Translations under genes and position numbers: made by a program
NCBI RefSeq assembly: GCF_000428885.1
Contig: NZ_AUAU01000022.1
Span: 1 to 64,000 of the forward strand
DNA from: Geothrix fermentans DSM 14018
Lineage (GTDB): Bacteria; Acidobacteriota; Holophagae; Holophagales; Holophagaceae
DNA length: 64,000 bases
Direction of reading: 5' to 3'
The notes under the pieces: generated by a model
Seen by the model: the letters and a program-made list of their open reading frames with translations, nothing else
Database searches by the model: none
What the model was told of the DNA's origin: nothing
Shown here: piece after piece, positions 35,205 to 43,694 of the stretch
Layout: each line of letters opens with the position of its first letter
Numbering within the stretch: position 1 is the first letter of the stretch

Positions 35205-35489
35205 GGCAGCCTCGGGAACCCCCACCATACCAGCCTTTGTGGCGGCCGGGGAAAGCTTGCAGATCCATGCCAATCGAGGGTTTGGGGTCAAATTACTTGG
35301 TGGTTATTTAATTATTAGTGACCATAGTCACGAACGACTTGACCTCGTTATCCACCCATTCATCCTCTATTCCAGCGGCGCCTCATCCGCGCCCGCTGCA
35401 AGCTCCCACAGGATCCCCGGGTCCGGTGCCTTCGGCCTGCCCGGCCGGAGCCCGCCCATCCCCCACCCTCCCAGAAAGGACGTGCTTCC
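35205..35489. promoter_or_regulatory. A+T-rich divergent regulatory region
   Basis: The 285-base gap separates the ferredoxin gene (leftward) from the cytochrome-porin-psr operon (rightward). An unusually A+T-rich core at 35285-35345 (TTACTTGGTGGTTATTTAATTATTAG region) contrasts with the GC-rich genome and marks the probable promoter zone. TTGACC at 35339-35344 could be a -35 box, but I find no good -10 at the right distance. GC-rich sequence fills 35380-35475. Confidence 0.5.
35318..35331. promoter_or_regulatory. Palindromic operator candidate GTGAC-N4-GTCAC
   Basis: The perfect inverted repeat GTGACCATAGTCAC sits in the A+T-rich promoter core about 160 bases before the cytochrome start. 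Its half-sites resemble those of CRP/FNR-family regulators (GTGA-N6-TCAC). Such control would suit an anaerobic respiratory operon. The regulator is not identified. Confidence 0.45.
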
Positions 35490-35810
35490 ATGCGGAACAC
35501 CCTGAAATGTCTCGCCGTGATCGCCGCGCTGTCGGCGTCGCTGGCCGCCCAGGGCGGCAGCGACACCAAGGGCAAGTTCTTCTTCAAGAAGTCCTGCAAG
35601 TCCTGCCACACGGCCGGCGGCAGCGCCAAAGAGATCACCCCCCTCTCCAAGACCCAGGCCCAGTGGAAGGCCTACTTCGCCGCCGGCAAGCACAAGAAGG
35701 GCGCCGAAAAGATCGACTCCATCGTGAAGCCCGAGCAGGTCAAGGACGTGCAGACCTTCCTCGTGAACCACGCCTCCGACTCCCCGCAGCCCGAGACCTG
35801 CGGCGGCTGA
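35490..35810 (+). CDS. Small periplasmic monohaem c-type cytochrome
   Basis: The 106-residue protein has a signal peptide (MRNTLKCLAVIAALSASLAA) and a single haem-binding motif CKSCH at residues 36-40. It continues with a helical, Lys-rich body and VQTFLVNHASDS, which resembles the last helix of class I cytochromes c. No methionine follows the haem motif, so the sixth haem ligand is not Met and may be a His. It lies first in the porin-psr gene run, suggesting electron delivery to or from the PsrABC complex. Confidence 0.85.
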   Translation: MRNTLKCLAVIAALSASLAAQGGSDTKGKFFFKKSCKSCHTAGGSAKEITPLSKTQAQWKAYFAAGKHKKGAEKIDSIVKPEQVKDVQTFLVNHASDSPQPETCGG

Positions 35811-35867
35811 TCGCGGCCCGCGGCCATCGAACCCTGCCCCTAACCCCCCACCCCGGAGACACCCACC

Positions 35868-37574
35868 ATGAACTCTAGAATCGCGCTCGCCCTCGTCGCC
35901 ATGCTGGCGCCCGCGGCCCTCAGCGCCCAATCCGCCCAGGATCTGCAGAAGCAGATCGAGCAGCTGAAGGTCCAGCTCAAGGCCGTCGAAGAGAAGGCCG
36001 CCGCCGCGCAGGAAGTGGACACGCGCCTGACCAAGGTCGAGACCAAGGTCGCCGGCGACAACATCCAGTGGGGCGGCGACCTCCGCACCCGGTTCGATTC
36101 CACCCAGTGGGATTTCAAGCCCTACCAGGCCTTCATGGGCTTCGCCCAGAACCCCGCGACGGGCATGCCCATGCCCCTGACCCAGCAGGTGCCCGCCCAG
36201 GAGTGGACCAACTCCGTCCAGTGGTCCACCCGCCTGCGCCTGAAGATGGGCATCACCATCAACGAGGACGCCAAGATCATGGGCCGCCTCGTGATGTACA
36301 AGATCCACGGCGGCGCCGACGTGCCGACCTTCAACGGCTCGCCGAACACCGTGGCGAACTCCTTCAACGCCGGCAAGGTTCCCAGCACCGACGTGCTGCG
36401 CGTCGAGCGCGCCAGCCTGGTCTACCACTTCAAGTCGCTGGCCAGCATCCTGTCCATCGGCCGCCAGAACACCACGGACGGCCCGCCGTTCGAAGTCCGC
36501 GAGGGCGGCGAGCGCCAGGCCACGCCCCAGGCCCTGGCCGTCAACGCCACCATCGACGGCATCGGCTGGAAGTTCGAGCTCGAGAAGATCGGCCTGCCCG
36601 AGGGCACGCTGCTCGGCCTCTGCTACGGCGTGGGCTACGAGAGCGGCTTCGGCGGCGGCGGCCTGGTGAAGACCAACGCGGCCCCCGTGGGCTTCAACTT
36701 CACCAAGGTGGACATCAACACCACCACCGGCCAGCCGAACGTGCAGAACGCGTCCATGCAGATCGCCTCCATCGGGCCCCTCAAGGACACCACGGTGCTG
36801 GGCGCCATGTTCGACATGCCCCTGCTCTTCCAGATCGGCGAGAGCGTCCAGAGCGCGAACTTCTACCTGGGCTACAACCGCTTCGGGAACATGATGGACA
36901 TCCCCTACGGCAGCCTCAATAACTTCCCCATCCCCTCCATGCCCGGCGTGGGCGGCATGCCCAGCAGCCAGTACGTGACGGCCACCAACAACCTCGGGGA
37001 CATGGACCAGTGGACCATGACCTGGAAGCACAAGGTGGGCGACCAGTTCACCTACTTCCTGAGCGGCGGCTACATCAAGAGCCATCCGAACGGCAAGGTC
37101 TCGCAGTACGGCGCCTACTGGGACTTCCCGGCTGCCTTCGGCGGCACCCAGCAGCTCGCCGGCTTCGGCGGCCTCATGGGCGATCCCATCAACAGCCACA
37201 CCGCCTCGGCCTACTACGCCGGCATGCGCTGGGATCCCCTCGCGAAGCTCGGGATCGGCGTCGAGTTCAACCATGGCTCGCCGCGCTGGTTCACCTACAA
37301 CCCCTCCACCGGCGAATACAGCGAGAAGCTGGGCACCCGCGGCGATGTGTGGGAAGGCTACATCCACTGGCGCTTCGCCAAGAACGCCGCGCTCCGCCTG
37401 GGTTACCTGGACTACAAGTACTCCCACGCGTTCAGCGGCTGGCAGATCGGCCCTGCCGCCATGCCCGGCCAGAGCTGGGAAGACGCCTACGACCTGAGCA
37501 AGAACCCCATGCTCCAGTACAGCTTCCCGGCCAAGGTGAAGAACACCTACGCCGCCATCGAAGTGACGTTCTAG
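35868..37574 (+). CDS. DUF3373-type outer-membrane porin-like protein
   Basis: The 568-residue protein has a signal peptide ending at ALSA, a short coiled coil (about residues 20-58, DLQKQIEQLKVQLKAVEEKA) and a long beta-strand-rich barrel. The barrel shows DLRTRFDSTQWDF, RLRLKMGITINEDAKIMGRLVMYK, LSIGRQNTTDGPP and the final strands GLDYKYSHAF-like and TYAAIEVTF, with a terminal Phe as in outer-membrane barrels. DUF3373 proteins are known mainly from Geobacter-like metal- and sulfur-respiring bacteria. Its position between cytochrome and molybdoenzyme suggests substrate passage. Confidence 0.85.
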   Translation: MNSRIALALVAMLAPAALSAQSAQDLQKQIEQLKVQLKAVEEKAAAAQEVDTRLTKVETKVAGDNIQWGGDLRTRFDSTQWDFKPYQAFMGFAQNPATGMPMPLTQQVPAQEWTNSVQWSTRLRLKMGITINEDAKIMGRLVMYKIHGGADVPTFNGSPNTVANSFNAGKVPSTDVLRVERASLVYHFKSLASILSIGRQNTTDGPPFEVREGGERQATPQALAVNATIDGIGWKFELEKIGLPEGTLLGLCYGVGYESGFGGGGLVKTNAAPVGFNFTKVDINTTTGQPNVQNASMQIASIGPLKDTTVLGAMFDMPLLFQIGESVQSANFYLGYNRFGNMMDIPYGSLNNFPIPSMPGVGGMPSSQYVTATNNLGDMDQWTMTWKHKVGDQFTYFLSGGYIKSHPNGKVSQYGAYWDFPAAFGGTQQLAGFGGLMGDPINSHTASAYYAGMRWDPLAKLGIGVEFNHGSPRWFTYNPSTGEYSEKLGTRGDVWEGYIHWRFAKNAALRLGYLDYKYSHAFSGWQIGPAAMPGQSWEDAYDLSKNPMLQYSFPAKVKNTYAAIEVTF

Positions 37575-37587
37575 ACACCTGAAACAC

Positions 37588-37617
37588 ATGGGCCGGGGAG
37601 GCGACTCCCCGGCCCAT
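37588..37617 (+). terminator. Perfect 13-bp hairpin between porin and psrA
   Basis: ATGGGCCGGGGAG (37588-37600), loop GCGA, CTCCCCGGCCCAT (37605-37617). No T-run follows, so it may be a partial terminator or an mRNA-processing and stabilising hairpin, letting cytochrome and porin outnumber PsrABC. Confidence 0.6.
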
Positions 37618-37655
37618 CCTCCACCACCCTTCCTCGCAGTACCCGGGAGACCACG

Positions 37656-39842
37656 ATGGGAACGATTCGCATGGATCGCCGGCTGTTCCTGAAAAGCGCG
37701 GGCGCCACCGCCGGGGCCGTCGCCGCCACACAGGTGGGATGCCTCAAATACTTCAAGAAGGGGCGCAGCTCCGCGGCGGAAACCCGGGAAATCCCGACGA
37801 CCTGCGAGCTGTGCCCGAACAAGTGCTCGGCCATCGCCGTGGTCGAGGGGGGCTTCGTCCGGAAGCTGAACCCGAACCCCGAGAACCCCAAGTCCCGCGA
37901 CATGCTCTGCGCCCGTGGCAACGCCGCCATCAAGCAGGTCTACGACCCCGACCGCATCAAGCAGCCCATGATCCGGGTGGGCACCCGCGGTGAGGGCAAG
38001 TGGAAGCCCGTGAGCTGGGACGAGGCTTTCGACTTCGCCGCCAAGAAGCTGTCCGAGGTGAAGGACAAGTACGGCCCGCAGGGCACCCTCTGGTCCTCCA
38101 CCGAGGGCTTCCAGGAGGTCTTCTTCAAGAACCTGGGCCTGGCTTTCGGCTCCCCCAACCTCGTGCGCCACCCGACGCTGTGCCTCGCCTCGGTGAACCT
38201 GGCCTACAGCGCCACCTTCGGCACGGTCCCCAGCTTCGACCTGCTGAACAGCAAGTTCGTCATCATCTCCGGCGCGAACCGCTTCGAGAGCATCATCACC
38301 CCCGACACGATGGACCTCATCGGCGGCGTGATGGAGCGCAAGGCCAAGCTGGTCTACCTGGATCCCCGCTTCACCGTCACCGCCGCCAAGGCTGACGAGT
38401 GGTACCCCATCAAGCCCGGAACCGACCTGGCGTTCATCCTGGCCATGATCCACGTGATCATCGCGGAGAACCGGCACAGCAAGGATTTCGTGGCCACTTA
38501 CACCACCGGCTTCGAGCAGCTCGCCGAGCACGTCAAGCAGTACACCCCCGAGTGGGCCGAGAAGGAGACGGAGATCCCGGCGAAGGACATCGTCCGCATC
38601 GCCCGCGAGTTCGCCGACGCCGGCGCCCGGGCCCTCTACTACGCGGGCCGCCGGTCCTCGTGGTACCAGAACGACTTCCAGATGCGCCGCGCCCAGGCCA
38701 TCCTCAACGCCATCGTGGGCAACTGGGACCAGATGGGCGGCATGGTGCCCAACGCCAAGCTCCCCAAGGGCGAGTTCCTTTTCATGCCCTGGGACGAACC
38801 CAAGGCCCCCCGCGTGGACGAGATCGAGAAGAACTTCCCCCTGGCCGCCAAGGGCGACGGCGTCTACCTCAAGCTGCGCGAGAACGTGCTCAGCGGGAAG
38901 CCCTACCCCGTGAAGGGCTGGATGGTCTACAAGCAGGACCCGCTGAACGCCATGCCCGACCAGTCCAAGACGATGAAGATGATCGACCAGATGGACTTCA
39001 TCGGCGTCATCGACGTCCAGATGAGCGACATGGCCTGGTATGCGGATGTGGTCTTCCCCGAGAGCGCCTACCTGGAGCGCACGGATCCCGTCGAAGTCAT
39101 GCCCGGCATCTGGCCCGCGGTGGTCTACCGCCAGCAGGTGGTGAAGCCGATCCACGACACGAAGCCCAACCTCGAGATCGTGCAGGGCCTGGCCAAGCGC
39201 CTGGGCCTCGGCGACTACTTCGACTACACCATCGACCAGTGGGTGGAGGCGGAGTTCAAGGACCTGCCCATCCCCATGGCCTCGGAGCACATGAAAAAGC
39301 ACGGCGTCTGGGCCGCCAGCGGGCAGCCCAGCTACGGCAAGACCCTGAACCCCGACCACCGCTTCGTCACCAAGAGCGGCAAGATCGAGATCTTCTCCGA
39401 GCGCCTCCAGGAGGCCGGCTACGACCCCCTGCCCGTCTACGCCGCCCCGGTGCAGCCGCCCGGCGACCGATTCCGCCTCATCCTGGGCCGCGTGGGCTAC
39501 TTCACCCACGCCAACCAGTCGAACAATGTGTGGCTGCACGAGTTCATGAAGGAGAACGATCTCTGGATCAATCCCAAGCCCGCGGAGCGGCTGGGCATCC
39601 GGGACGGCGCCACCGTGACCGTCAGCAGCAGTGTGGGCAGTGTGAAGCTGAAGGCCCGCGTCACCGAGGAGATCCGCCCCGACTGCGTGTTCATGCTCCA
39701 CGGCTTCGGCAAGAAATCCAAGATGCAGAGCCTGGTCTACAACGTGGGCGCCAGCGACGCGGTGATCCTCGAGACGGCCTGGGACAAGGTGTCCGGCAAC
39801 GCCGCCTTCCACGAAACCTTCGTCAAAGTCGCGAACGCCTGA
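37656..39842 (+). CDS. psrA: Polysulfide/thiosulfate reductase-type molybdopterin catalytic subunit
   Basis: The 728-residue DMSO-reductase-family enzyme has a Tat signal with twin arginines (DRRLFLKSAG, Arg8-Arg9). A [4Fe-4S] site follows with CELCPNKC (Cys50, 53, 57) and Cys85 in DMLCARGN, and HPTLCLAS places the probable Mo-ligand Cys at about residue 176. The molybdopterin-dinucleotide motifs YAGRRSS, KQDPLNAMPDQ, SDMAWYADVVFPESAYLERTD and NQSNNVWLHEF are present. It is exported folded to the periplasmic side. The size suits PsrA/PhsA rather than ArrA. The true acceptor (polysulfide, thiosulfate or other) is not decided. Confidence 0.88.
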   Translation: MGTIRMDRRLFLKSAGATAGAVAATQVGCLKYFKKGRSSAAETREIPTTCELCPNKCSAIAVVEGGFVRKLNPNPENPKSRDMLCARGNAAIKQVYDPDRIKQPMIRVGTRGEGKWKPVSWDEAFDFAAKKLSEVKDKYGPQGTLWSSTEGFQEVFFKNLGLAFGSPNLVRHPTLCLASVNLAYSATFGTVPSFDLLNSKFVIISGANRFESIITPDTMDLIGGVMERKAKLVYLDPRFTVTAAKADEWYPIKPGTDLAFILAMIHVIIAENRHSKDFVATYTTGFEQLAEHVKQYTPEWAEKETEIPAKDIVRIAREFADAGARALYYAGRRSSWYQNDFQMRRAQAILNAIVGNWDQMGGMVPNAKLPKGEFLFMPWDEPKAPRVDEIEKNFPLAAKGDGVYLKLRENVLSGKPYPVKGWMVYKQDPLNAMPDQSKTMKMIDQMDFIGVIDVQMSDMAWYADVVFPESAYLERTDPVEVMPGIWPAVVYRQQVVKPIHDTKPNLEIVQGLAKRLGLGDYFDYTIDQWVEAEFKDLPIPMASEHMKKHGVWAASGQPSYGKTLNPDHRFVTKSGKIEIFSERLQEAGYDPLPVYAAPVQPPGDRFRLILGRVGYFTHANQSNNVWLHEFMKENDLWINPKPAERLGIRDGATVTVSSSVGSVKLKARVTEEIRPDCVFMLHGFGKKSKMQSLVYNVGASDAVILETAWDKVSGNAAFHETFVKVANA

Positions 39843-39854
39843 GGAGGGTGGACC

Positions 39855-40406
39855 ATGGCCATCAAGAAGAAGCGCTACGCCCTCGTCATCGACTCCAGGA
39901 AATGCATCAACTGCAAGGCCTGTGTCGTCGCCTGCAAGGCTGAGAACAAGGTCCCCGTGGGGAACTTCCGCAATCGCATCAACGAGGAGCGGAAGGGCGA
40001 GTACCCCAAGCTGAGCATCAACTTCGAGCCGGAGCAGTGCCACCACTGCACGGACCCCTCCTGCGTCCGCGTGTGCCCCACCGGCGCCTCCTGGCAGCGC
40101 AAGGACGGCATCGTCCTCGTGAACTACGACGAGTGCATCGGCTGCCGCTACTGCATGATCGCCTGTCCCTACGACGCCCGCTACTTCAACGAGGAGGAGG
40201 GCGTGGTGGACAAGTGCACCTTCTGCAGCCACCGCGTGGACAAGGGCGACATCCCGGCCTGCGTGGAGACCTGCCCCTCCAAGGTGCGCGTCTTCGGCGA
40301 CCTGGAGGATCCCACGAACCGGATCCACGAGCTGCTCTCCACGCGGCGCTACCGCGTGAAGGAACCCCAGACGGGCAACGGCCCCCAACTCTATTACCTG
40401 CTCTAG
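39855..40406 (+). CDS. psrB: PsrB-type four-cluster iron-sulfur subunit
   Basis: This 183-residue electron-transfer subunit has four cysteine groups: CINCKACVVAC, CHHCTDPSCVRVCP, CIGCRYCMIACPYDARY and CTFCSHRVDKG with CVETCP. These are the four [4Fe-4S] sites that wire the molybdenum subunit to the quinone-reacting membrane subunit. GAGGAGGGTGG lies ahead of ATG 39855, 12 bases after psrA. It lacks its own signal peptide, so it presumably rides out with PsrA through Tat. Confidence 0.93.
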   Translation: MAIKKKRYALVIDSRKCINCKACVVACKAENKVPVGNFRNRINEERKGEYPKLSINFEPEQCHHCTDPSCVRVCPTGASWQRKDGIVLVNYDECIGCRYCMIACPYDARYFNEEEGVVDKCTFCSHRVDKGDIPACVETCPSKVRVFGDLEDPTNRIHELLSTRRYRVKEPQTGNGPQLYYLL

Positions 40407-40415
40407 GAGGAAGCG

Positions 40416-41396
40416 ATGCACGAGTTCAACTGGGGTCTCCTCATCGTCGTCTACCTCTTCCTGGGCGGCCTGTCCGCCGGGCTCTTCTTCGCCGCGGGCC
40501 TGGCCAACTACCTGACCGTCGACGACAAGCCCGTCTACGCCAGGGTCGCCCGCATGGGCGCCCTCCTGGCCCCCTGGCCCGTGGCCATCGGCTCCGGCCT
40601 GCTCATCCTCGACCTGGGCAACTGGTACCGCTTCTACAAGCTGTTCCTGCACTTCCGCTGGCAGAGCCCCATGTCCATCGGCTCCTGGCTGCTCACCGTC
40701 TTCACCCTCATCGCCTTCCTCTACCTCTTCGCGTGGCTGAAGGAGGATGAGCGCAAGTGGATCTTCAGCAAGATCCCCGCGACCTGGAAGCAGGTGCATC
40801 GGCTCAACGTCGACATCTCCTCCTGGCGCGAGAAGATCGCCATGGTGGGCTTCCCCTTCTCCATCGGGGTGGGCATCTACACCGGCGTGCTGCTGGGCGC
40901 CGTCTCGGCCCGGCCCTTCTGGAACACGAATCTCGTGGCCCAGATGTTCCTGTTCTCGGCCCTGTCCAGCGGCGCCGCGGCCCTGCTGCTCGCCATGATC
41001 CTGGACCGGAAGAACCCCATCGAGAAGCACGAGACCAAGTTCCTGGTGACCCTGGACGTGGTGTTCATCTCCCTGGAGCTGTTCATCATCCTGCCCTACA
41101 TCATCCACGGCCAGCTCTCGTCCCAGGCCGTGAAGGACGCCCTGACCCTCATCCTGGGCGGGCCCTACACCGTGGTCTTCTGGGTGTTCTTCCTGTTCCT
41201 CGGCCTCCTGGTGCCCCTGGCCATCGAGGTCTACGAGCTCTTCCCCAGCATCTTCAAGGGCCGGGAGTTCCACGGCAGCCGCAACATGGCCCTCACCGCC
41301 GCGGGCCTCGTCCTCTTCGGCGGCTTCCTCCTGCGCTACATCTTCGTCTACGCTGGGCAGATGAGCAGCTTCCACCGCATGGGGATGCTCCAGTAG
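40416..41396 (+). CDS. psrC: NrfD/PsrC-type quinone-reacting membrane subunit
   Basis: The 326-residue integral membrane protein has about eight to nine hydrophobic helices and opens with the NrfD-family start FNWGLLIVVYLFLGGLSAGLFFAAGL. It carries LGNWYRFYKLFLHFRWQSPMSIGSWLL, a conserved family stretch at the quinone site, and ends with LLRYIFVYAGQ. It anchors PsrAB and exchanges electrons with the quinone pool, here probably menaquinone. AGGAGG precedes ATG 40416, 9 bases after psrB. Confidence 0.93.
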   Translation: MHEFNWGLLIVVYLFLGGLSAGLFFAAGLANYLTVDDKPVYARVARMGALLAPWPVAIGSGLLILDLGNWYRFYKLFLHFRWQSPMSIGSWLLTVFTLIAFLYLFAWLKEDERKWIFSKIPATWKQVHRLNVDISSWREKIAMVGFPFSIGVGIYTGVLLGAVSARPFWNTNLVAQMFLFSALSSGAAALLLAMILDRKNPIEKHETKFLVTLDVVFISLELFIILPYIIHGQLSSQAVKDALTLILGGPYTVVFWVFFLFLGLLVPLAIEVYELFPSIFKGREFHGSRNMALTAAGLVLFGGFLLRYIFVYAGQMSSFHRMGMLQ

Positions 41397-41423
41397 CCGT
41401 GGGTGATTCCCAAAACCACTGAT

Positions 41424-41510
41424 CACCACCAAGACACCAAGTCACCAAGAACTGCATGAAGGACCATGTGCTTTTCTTGGTGTCTTGGTGTCTTGGTGGT
41501 GAGATTTTTT
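41424..41510. repeat. Palindromic repeat (CACCAAGA type) with T-run
   Basis: The left arm contains CACCAAGA/T units of 8 bp (41427-41451). The right arm has TCTTGGTG units three times (41475-41499). A run of six T closes the element. It may terminate most psr transcripts before the chaperone gene. Confidence 0.78.
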
Positions 41511-41541
41511 CTTCGCACACTCTTCCTGAGGAGGTGACTGC

Positions 41542-42129
41542 ATGTCGCTCGCGCTCCTGGCGGACCTCGCCCAGATCCTTGCCGAAGCCTTCCTGGAGCC
41601 CGATGCCCGCCTGAAGGAGGGGCTGGAGCAGCTGCTCGACGGCTGCCCCAGCCCCTCCCTCGCGGCGCCCCTGGGCCGGATGGCAGCCTCCTGCCTCTCC
41701 CCGGAGGACCAGCCCGTGGAGTATGCCCGGCTCTTCCTGCACGCCCGGGACACGGACACGGTCCACCTCTTCGAATCCGTCCAGGCCCGGGGCCACCACC
41801 TGGCCCCCGAGGTCCTGGAACCCCTCAAGGCCATCTACGACGAGGCGGACATCAGCCTCCAGGAGGACCTGGCCATCCCGCCGGACCACCTGGGCCTCGA
41901 GCTGGCCTGCCTGGGCTACCTGCTGGGCCAGGTCCTCGAGGCGGACCCGGATGAGCGCCCGCGGTTCGTGGACCTGGCCCAGCGCCTGCTCCAGGACCAT
42001 CTGAGCCCCTTCGTGACCCTGGTGGCCGAGCAGCTGCCCCAGGTGCAGGCCCACCCGTACTACCTGGCGGCCTCGGAGTTGGCTGCCGTCCTGGTGCGGG
42101 AAACAGGGAAGGCGCTGGGGGAAATCTAG
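41542..42129 (+). CDS. TorD/DmsD-family molybdoenzyme chaperone
   Basis: The 195-residue all-helical protein has the family's central pattern EYARLFLHARDTDTVHLFESVQARGHH, matching the EYxRLFxG...PHESV region of TorD-type chaperones. It continues with PPDHLGLELACLGYLLG (the E-x-D-H-L-G-L-E-L block). Such chaperones bind the Tat signal of a molybdoenzyme and hold it until the cofactor is inserted. The likely client is PsrA, about 1.7 kb upstream on the same strand. GAGGAGGTGAC precedes ATG 41542. Confidence 0.88.
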   Translation: MSLALLADLAQILAEAFLEPDARLKEGLEQLLDGCPSPSLAAPLGRMAASCLSPEDQPVEYARLFLHARDTDTVHLFESVQARGHHLAPEVLEPLKAIYDEADISLQEDLAIPPDHLGLELACLGYLLGQVLEADPDERPRFVDLAQRLLQDHLSPFVTLVAEQLPQVQAHPYYLAASELAAVLVRETGKALGEI

Positions 42130-42176
42130 GTAATCACCTGCTGGACAAAGGCTTGACCCGCCCCCAGCATGGAACC

Positions 42177-43556
42177 ATGAGCGTCCCCACGACCATCCTC
42201 CTGGTGGATGACGAGCCGGGCATCCGGCGGTCCCTGGGCGAGGCCCTCAAGGATGAGGGCTACCACGTCGTGAAGGCCGAGCGGGGCGAGCAGGCCATCG
42301 ACCTGCTCCACAACCCCGACGGCGAGGGCATCCAGCTCATGCTGCTCGATGTCTGGCTGCCGGGCCAGGACGGCCTGGAGACCCTGAAGCAGTCCAAGCA
42401 GGTGCGTCCCGACCTGCCGGTGGTGATGATCTCGGGCCACGCCAGCATCGACACGGCCCTCCAGGCCACCAAGCTGGGCGCCTTCGACTTCCTCGAGAAG
42501 CCCATCGACCTGGACCGGCTGCTGCTGGTGACGGGCAACGCCCTGCGCCAGTCTAAGCTGGAGCGCGAGAACCTGCGGCTCCAGGCCGAGGTGGAGGGCG
42601 GGCGCTTCTTCCTGGCGGACAGTCCCGCCATGAAGCGCCTCATGGCCGACGTGGCCCTGGTGGCGCCCACGGAGGGCCGGGTGCTGCTCACCGGCGAGAA
42701 CGGCAGCGGCAAGGAGGAGGTGGCGCGGCTCATCCACCAGCAGAGCGCCCGCAGGGAGGCCCCCTTCGTGGAGGTCAACTGCGCCGCCATCCCCGAGGAG
42801 CTCATCGAGAGCGAGCTGTTCGGCCACCAGAAGGGCGCCTTCACCGGCGCCGTCCGCGACCAGAAGGGCAAGTTCCGCGAGGCGGACGGCGGCACGCTGT
42901 TCCTCGACGAAGTGGGCGACATGTCGCTCAAGACCCAGGCCAAGGTCCTGCGCGCCCTCCAGGAGGGCCGCGTGGAGCCCGTGGGCGGGGGCGGCGCCGT
43001 GGGCGTGGACGTGCGCGTCGTCGCCGCCACCAACAAGGACCTGGCCGGCGAGATCACCAAGGGCCGCTTCCGCGAGGACCTCTACTTCCGCCTCGCCGTG
43101 GTGCCCCTGCGCATCCCGCCCCTGCGCGAGCGCCCCGAGGACATCCTGCCGCTCGCCGAGGCCTTCATCAGCCGCATCGGCCGCCAGTACGGCCGCCCGC
43201 CCAAGCACCTGGGCCCCGAGGCCAAGGACACCCTCCTGCGCCACGACTGGCCCGGCAACGTGCGCGAGCTGAAGAACCTCATGGAGCGCGCCGTCATCCT
43301 GGGCCGCGGCGCCGAGATCGGCCCCCGGGACCTGGGCGCCCTGGCCGCCCGGCACCTGGTGGAGACCGATCCCTTCTCCTTCCCCGAGTTCCCCAGCCTC
43401 CGCGAGGCCCGCGACTGGTTCGAGGGCCAGTACCTCCAGCGCGAGATGAAGCTCCAGAGCGGCAACATGACCCGCGTGGCCGAGCGCGTGGGCATGGACC
43501 GCTCCAACCTCTACAAGCGCCTCAAGGCCCTGGGCATCGAGCCCAGGGAGAGCTGA
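42177..43556 (+). CDS. NtrC-family sigma-54-dependent response regulator
   Basis: The 459-residue protein has a receiver domain with VDDEP, phospho-Asp in LMLLDVWLPG (about residue 58) and Lys in FLEKPID. An AAA+ domain follows with Walker A GENGSGKEE, the sigma-54 contact loop GAFTGA (about residue 220) and FLDEVGD. It ends in a Fis-type HTH (MTRVAERVGMDRSNLYKRLKAL). No kinase gene is adjacent. Its place after the psr and torD genes suggests it may control them, but no sigma-54 promoter was found before the operon. I use ATG 42177 over TTG 42153. Confidence 0.92.
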   Translation: MSVPTTILLVDDEPGIRRSLGEALKDEGYHVVKAERGEQAIDLLHNPDGEGIQLMLLDVWLPGQDGLETLKQSKQVRPDLPVVMISGHASIDTALQATKLGAFDFLEKPIDLDRLLLVTGNALRQSKLERENLRLQAEVEGGRFFLADSPAMKRLMADVALVAPTEGRVLLTGENGSGKEEVARLIHQQSARREAPFVEVNCAAIPEELIESELFGHQKGAFTGAVRDQKGKFREADGGTLFLDEVGDMSLKTQAKVLRALQEGRVEPVGGGGAVGVDVRVVAATNKDLAGEITKGRFREDLYFRLAVVPLRIPPLRERPEDILPLAEAFISRIGRQYGRPPKHLGPEAKDTLLRHDWPGNVRELKNLMERAVILGRGAEIGPRDLGALAARHLVETDPFSFPEFPSLREARDWFEGQYLQREMKLQSGNMTRVAERVGMDRSNLYKRLKALGIEPRES

Positions 43557-43564
43557 CATGAGGG

Positions 43565-43664
43565 CTCACCACGGAGACACCGAGGTCACTGAGAAAAGAG
43601 CACGGAGAATATCTGTCTTTCTCCGTGTTTCCCTCTGTGTTCTCCGTGTCTCCGTGGTGAATCC
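43565..43664. repeat. Palindromic repeat element (CACGGAG type, second copy)
   Basis: The left arm CTCACCACGGAGACACCGAG (43565-43584) is followed by CACTGAG and GCACGGAG. The right arm CTCCGTG...TCTCCGTGGTGAATCC is complementary. The element closely resembles the one at 23.5 kb, sharing the CACTGAGAA centre. It lies between the NtrC-type and MerR-type genes, which point the same way. Confidence 0.8.
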
Positions 43665-43694
43665 TTCGCACGGTCTCTCCCACGGAGGCAGGCC

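Noticed and set aside
35230-35270. Sigma-54 promoter before the cytochrome gene (GG/GC elements)
   Set aside because: GGGGAAAGCTTGC has 9 rather than 10 bases between GG and GC and lacks the wider consensus.
35367-41432. A 2021-codon open frame on the minus strand across the cytochrome-porin-psr genes
   Set aside because: It is antisense to several well-identified genes and arises from high G+C codon bias. Its translation is low-complexity and matches nothing I recognise.
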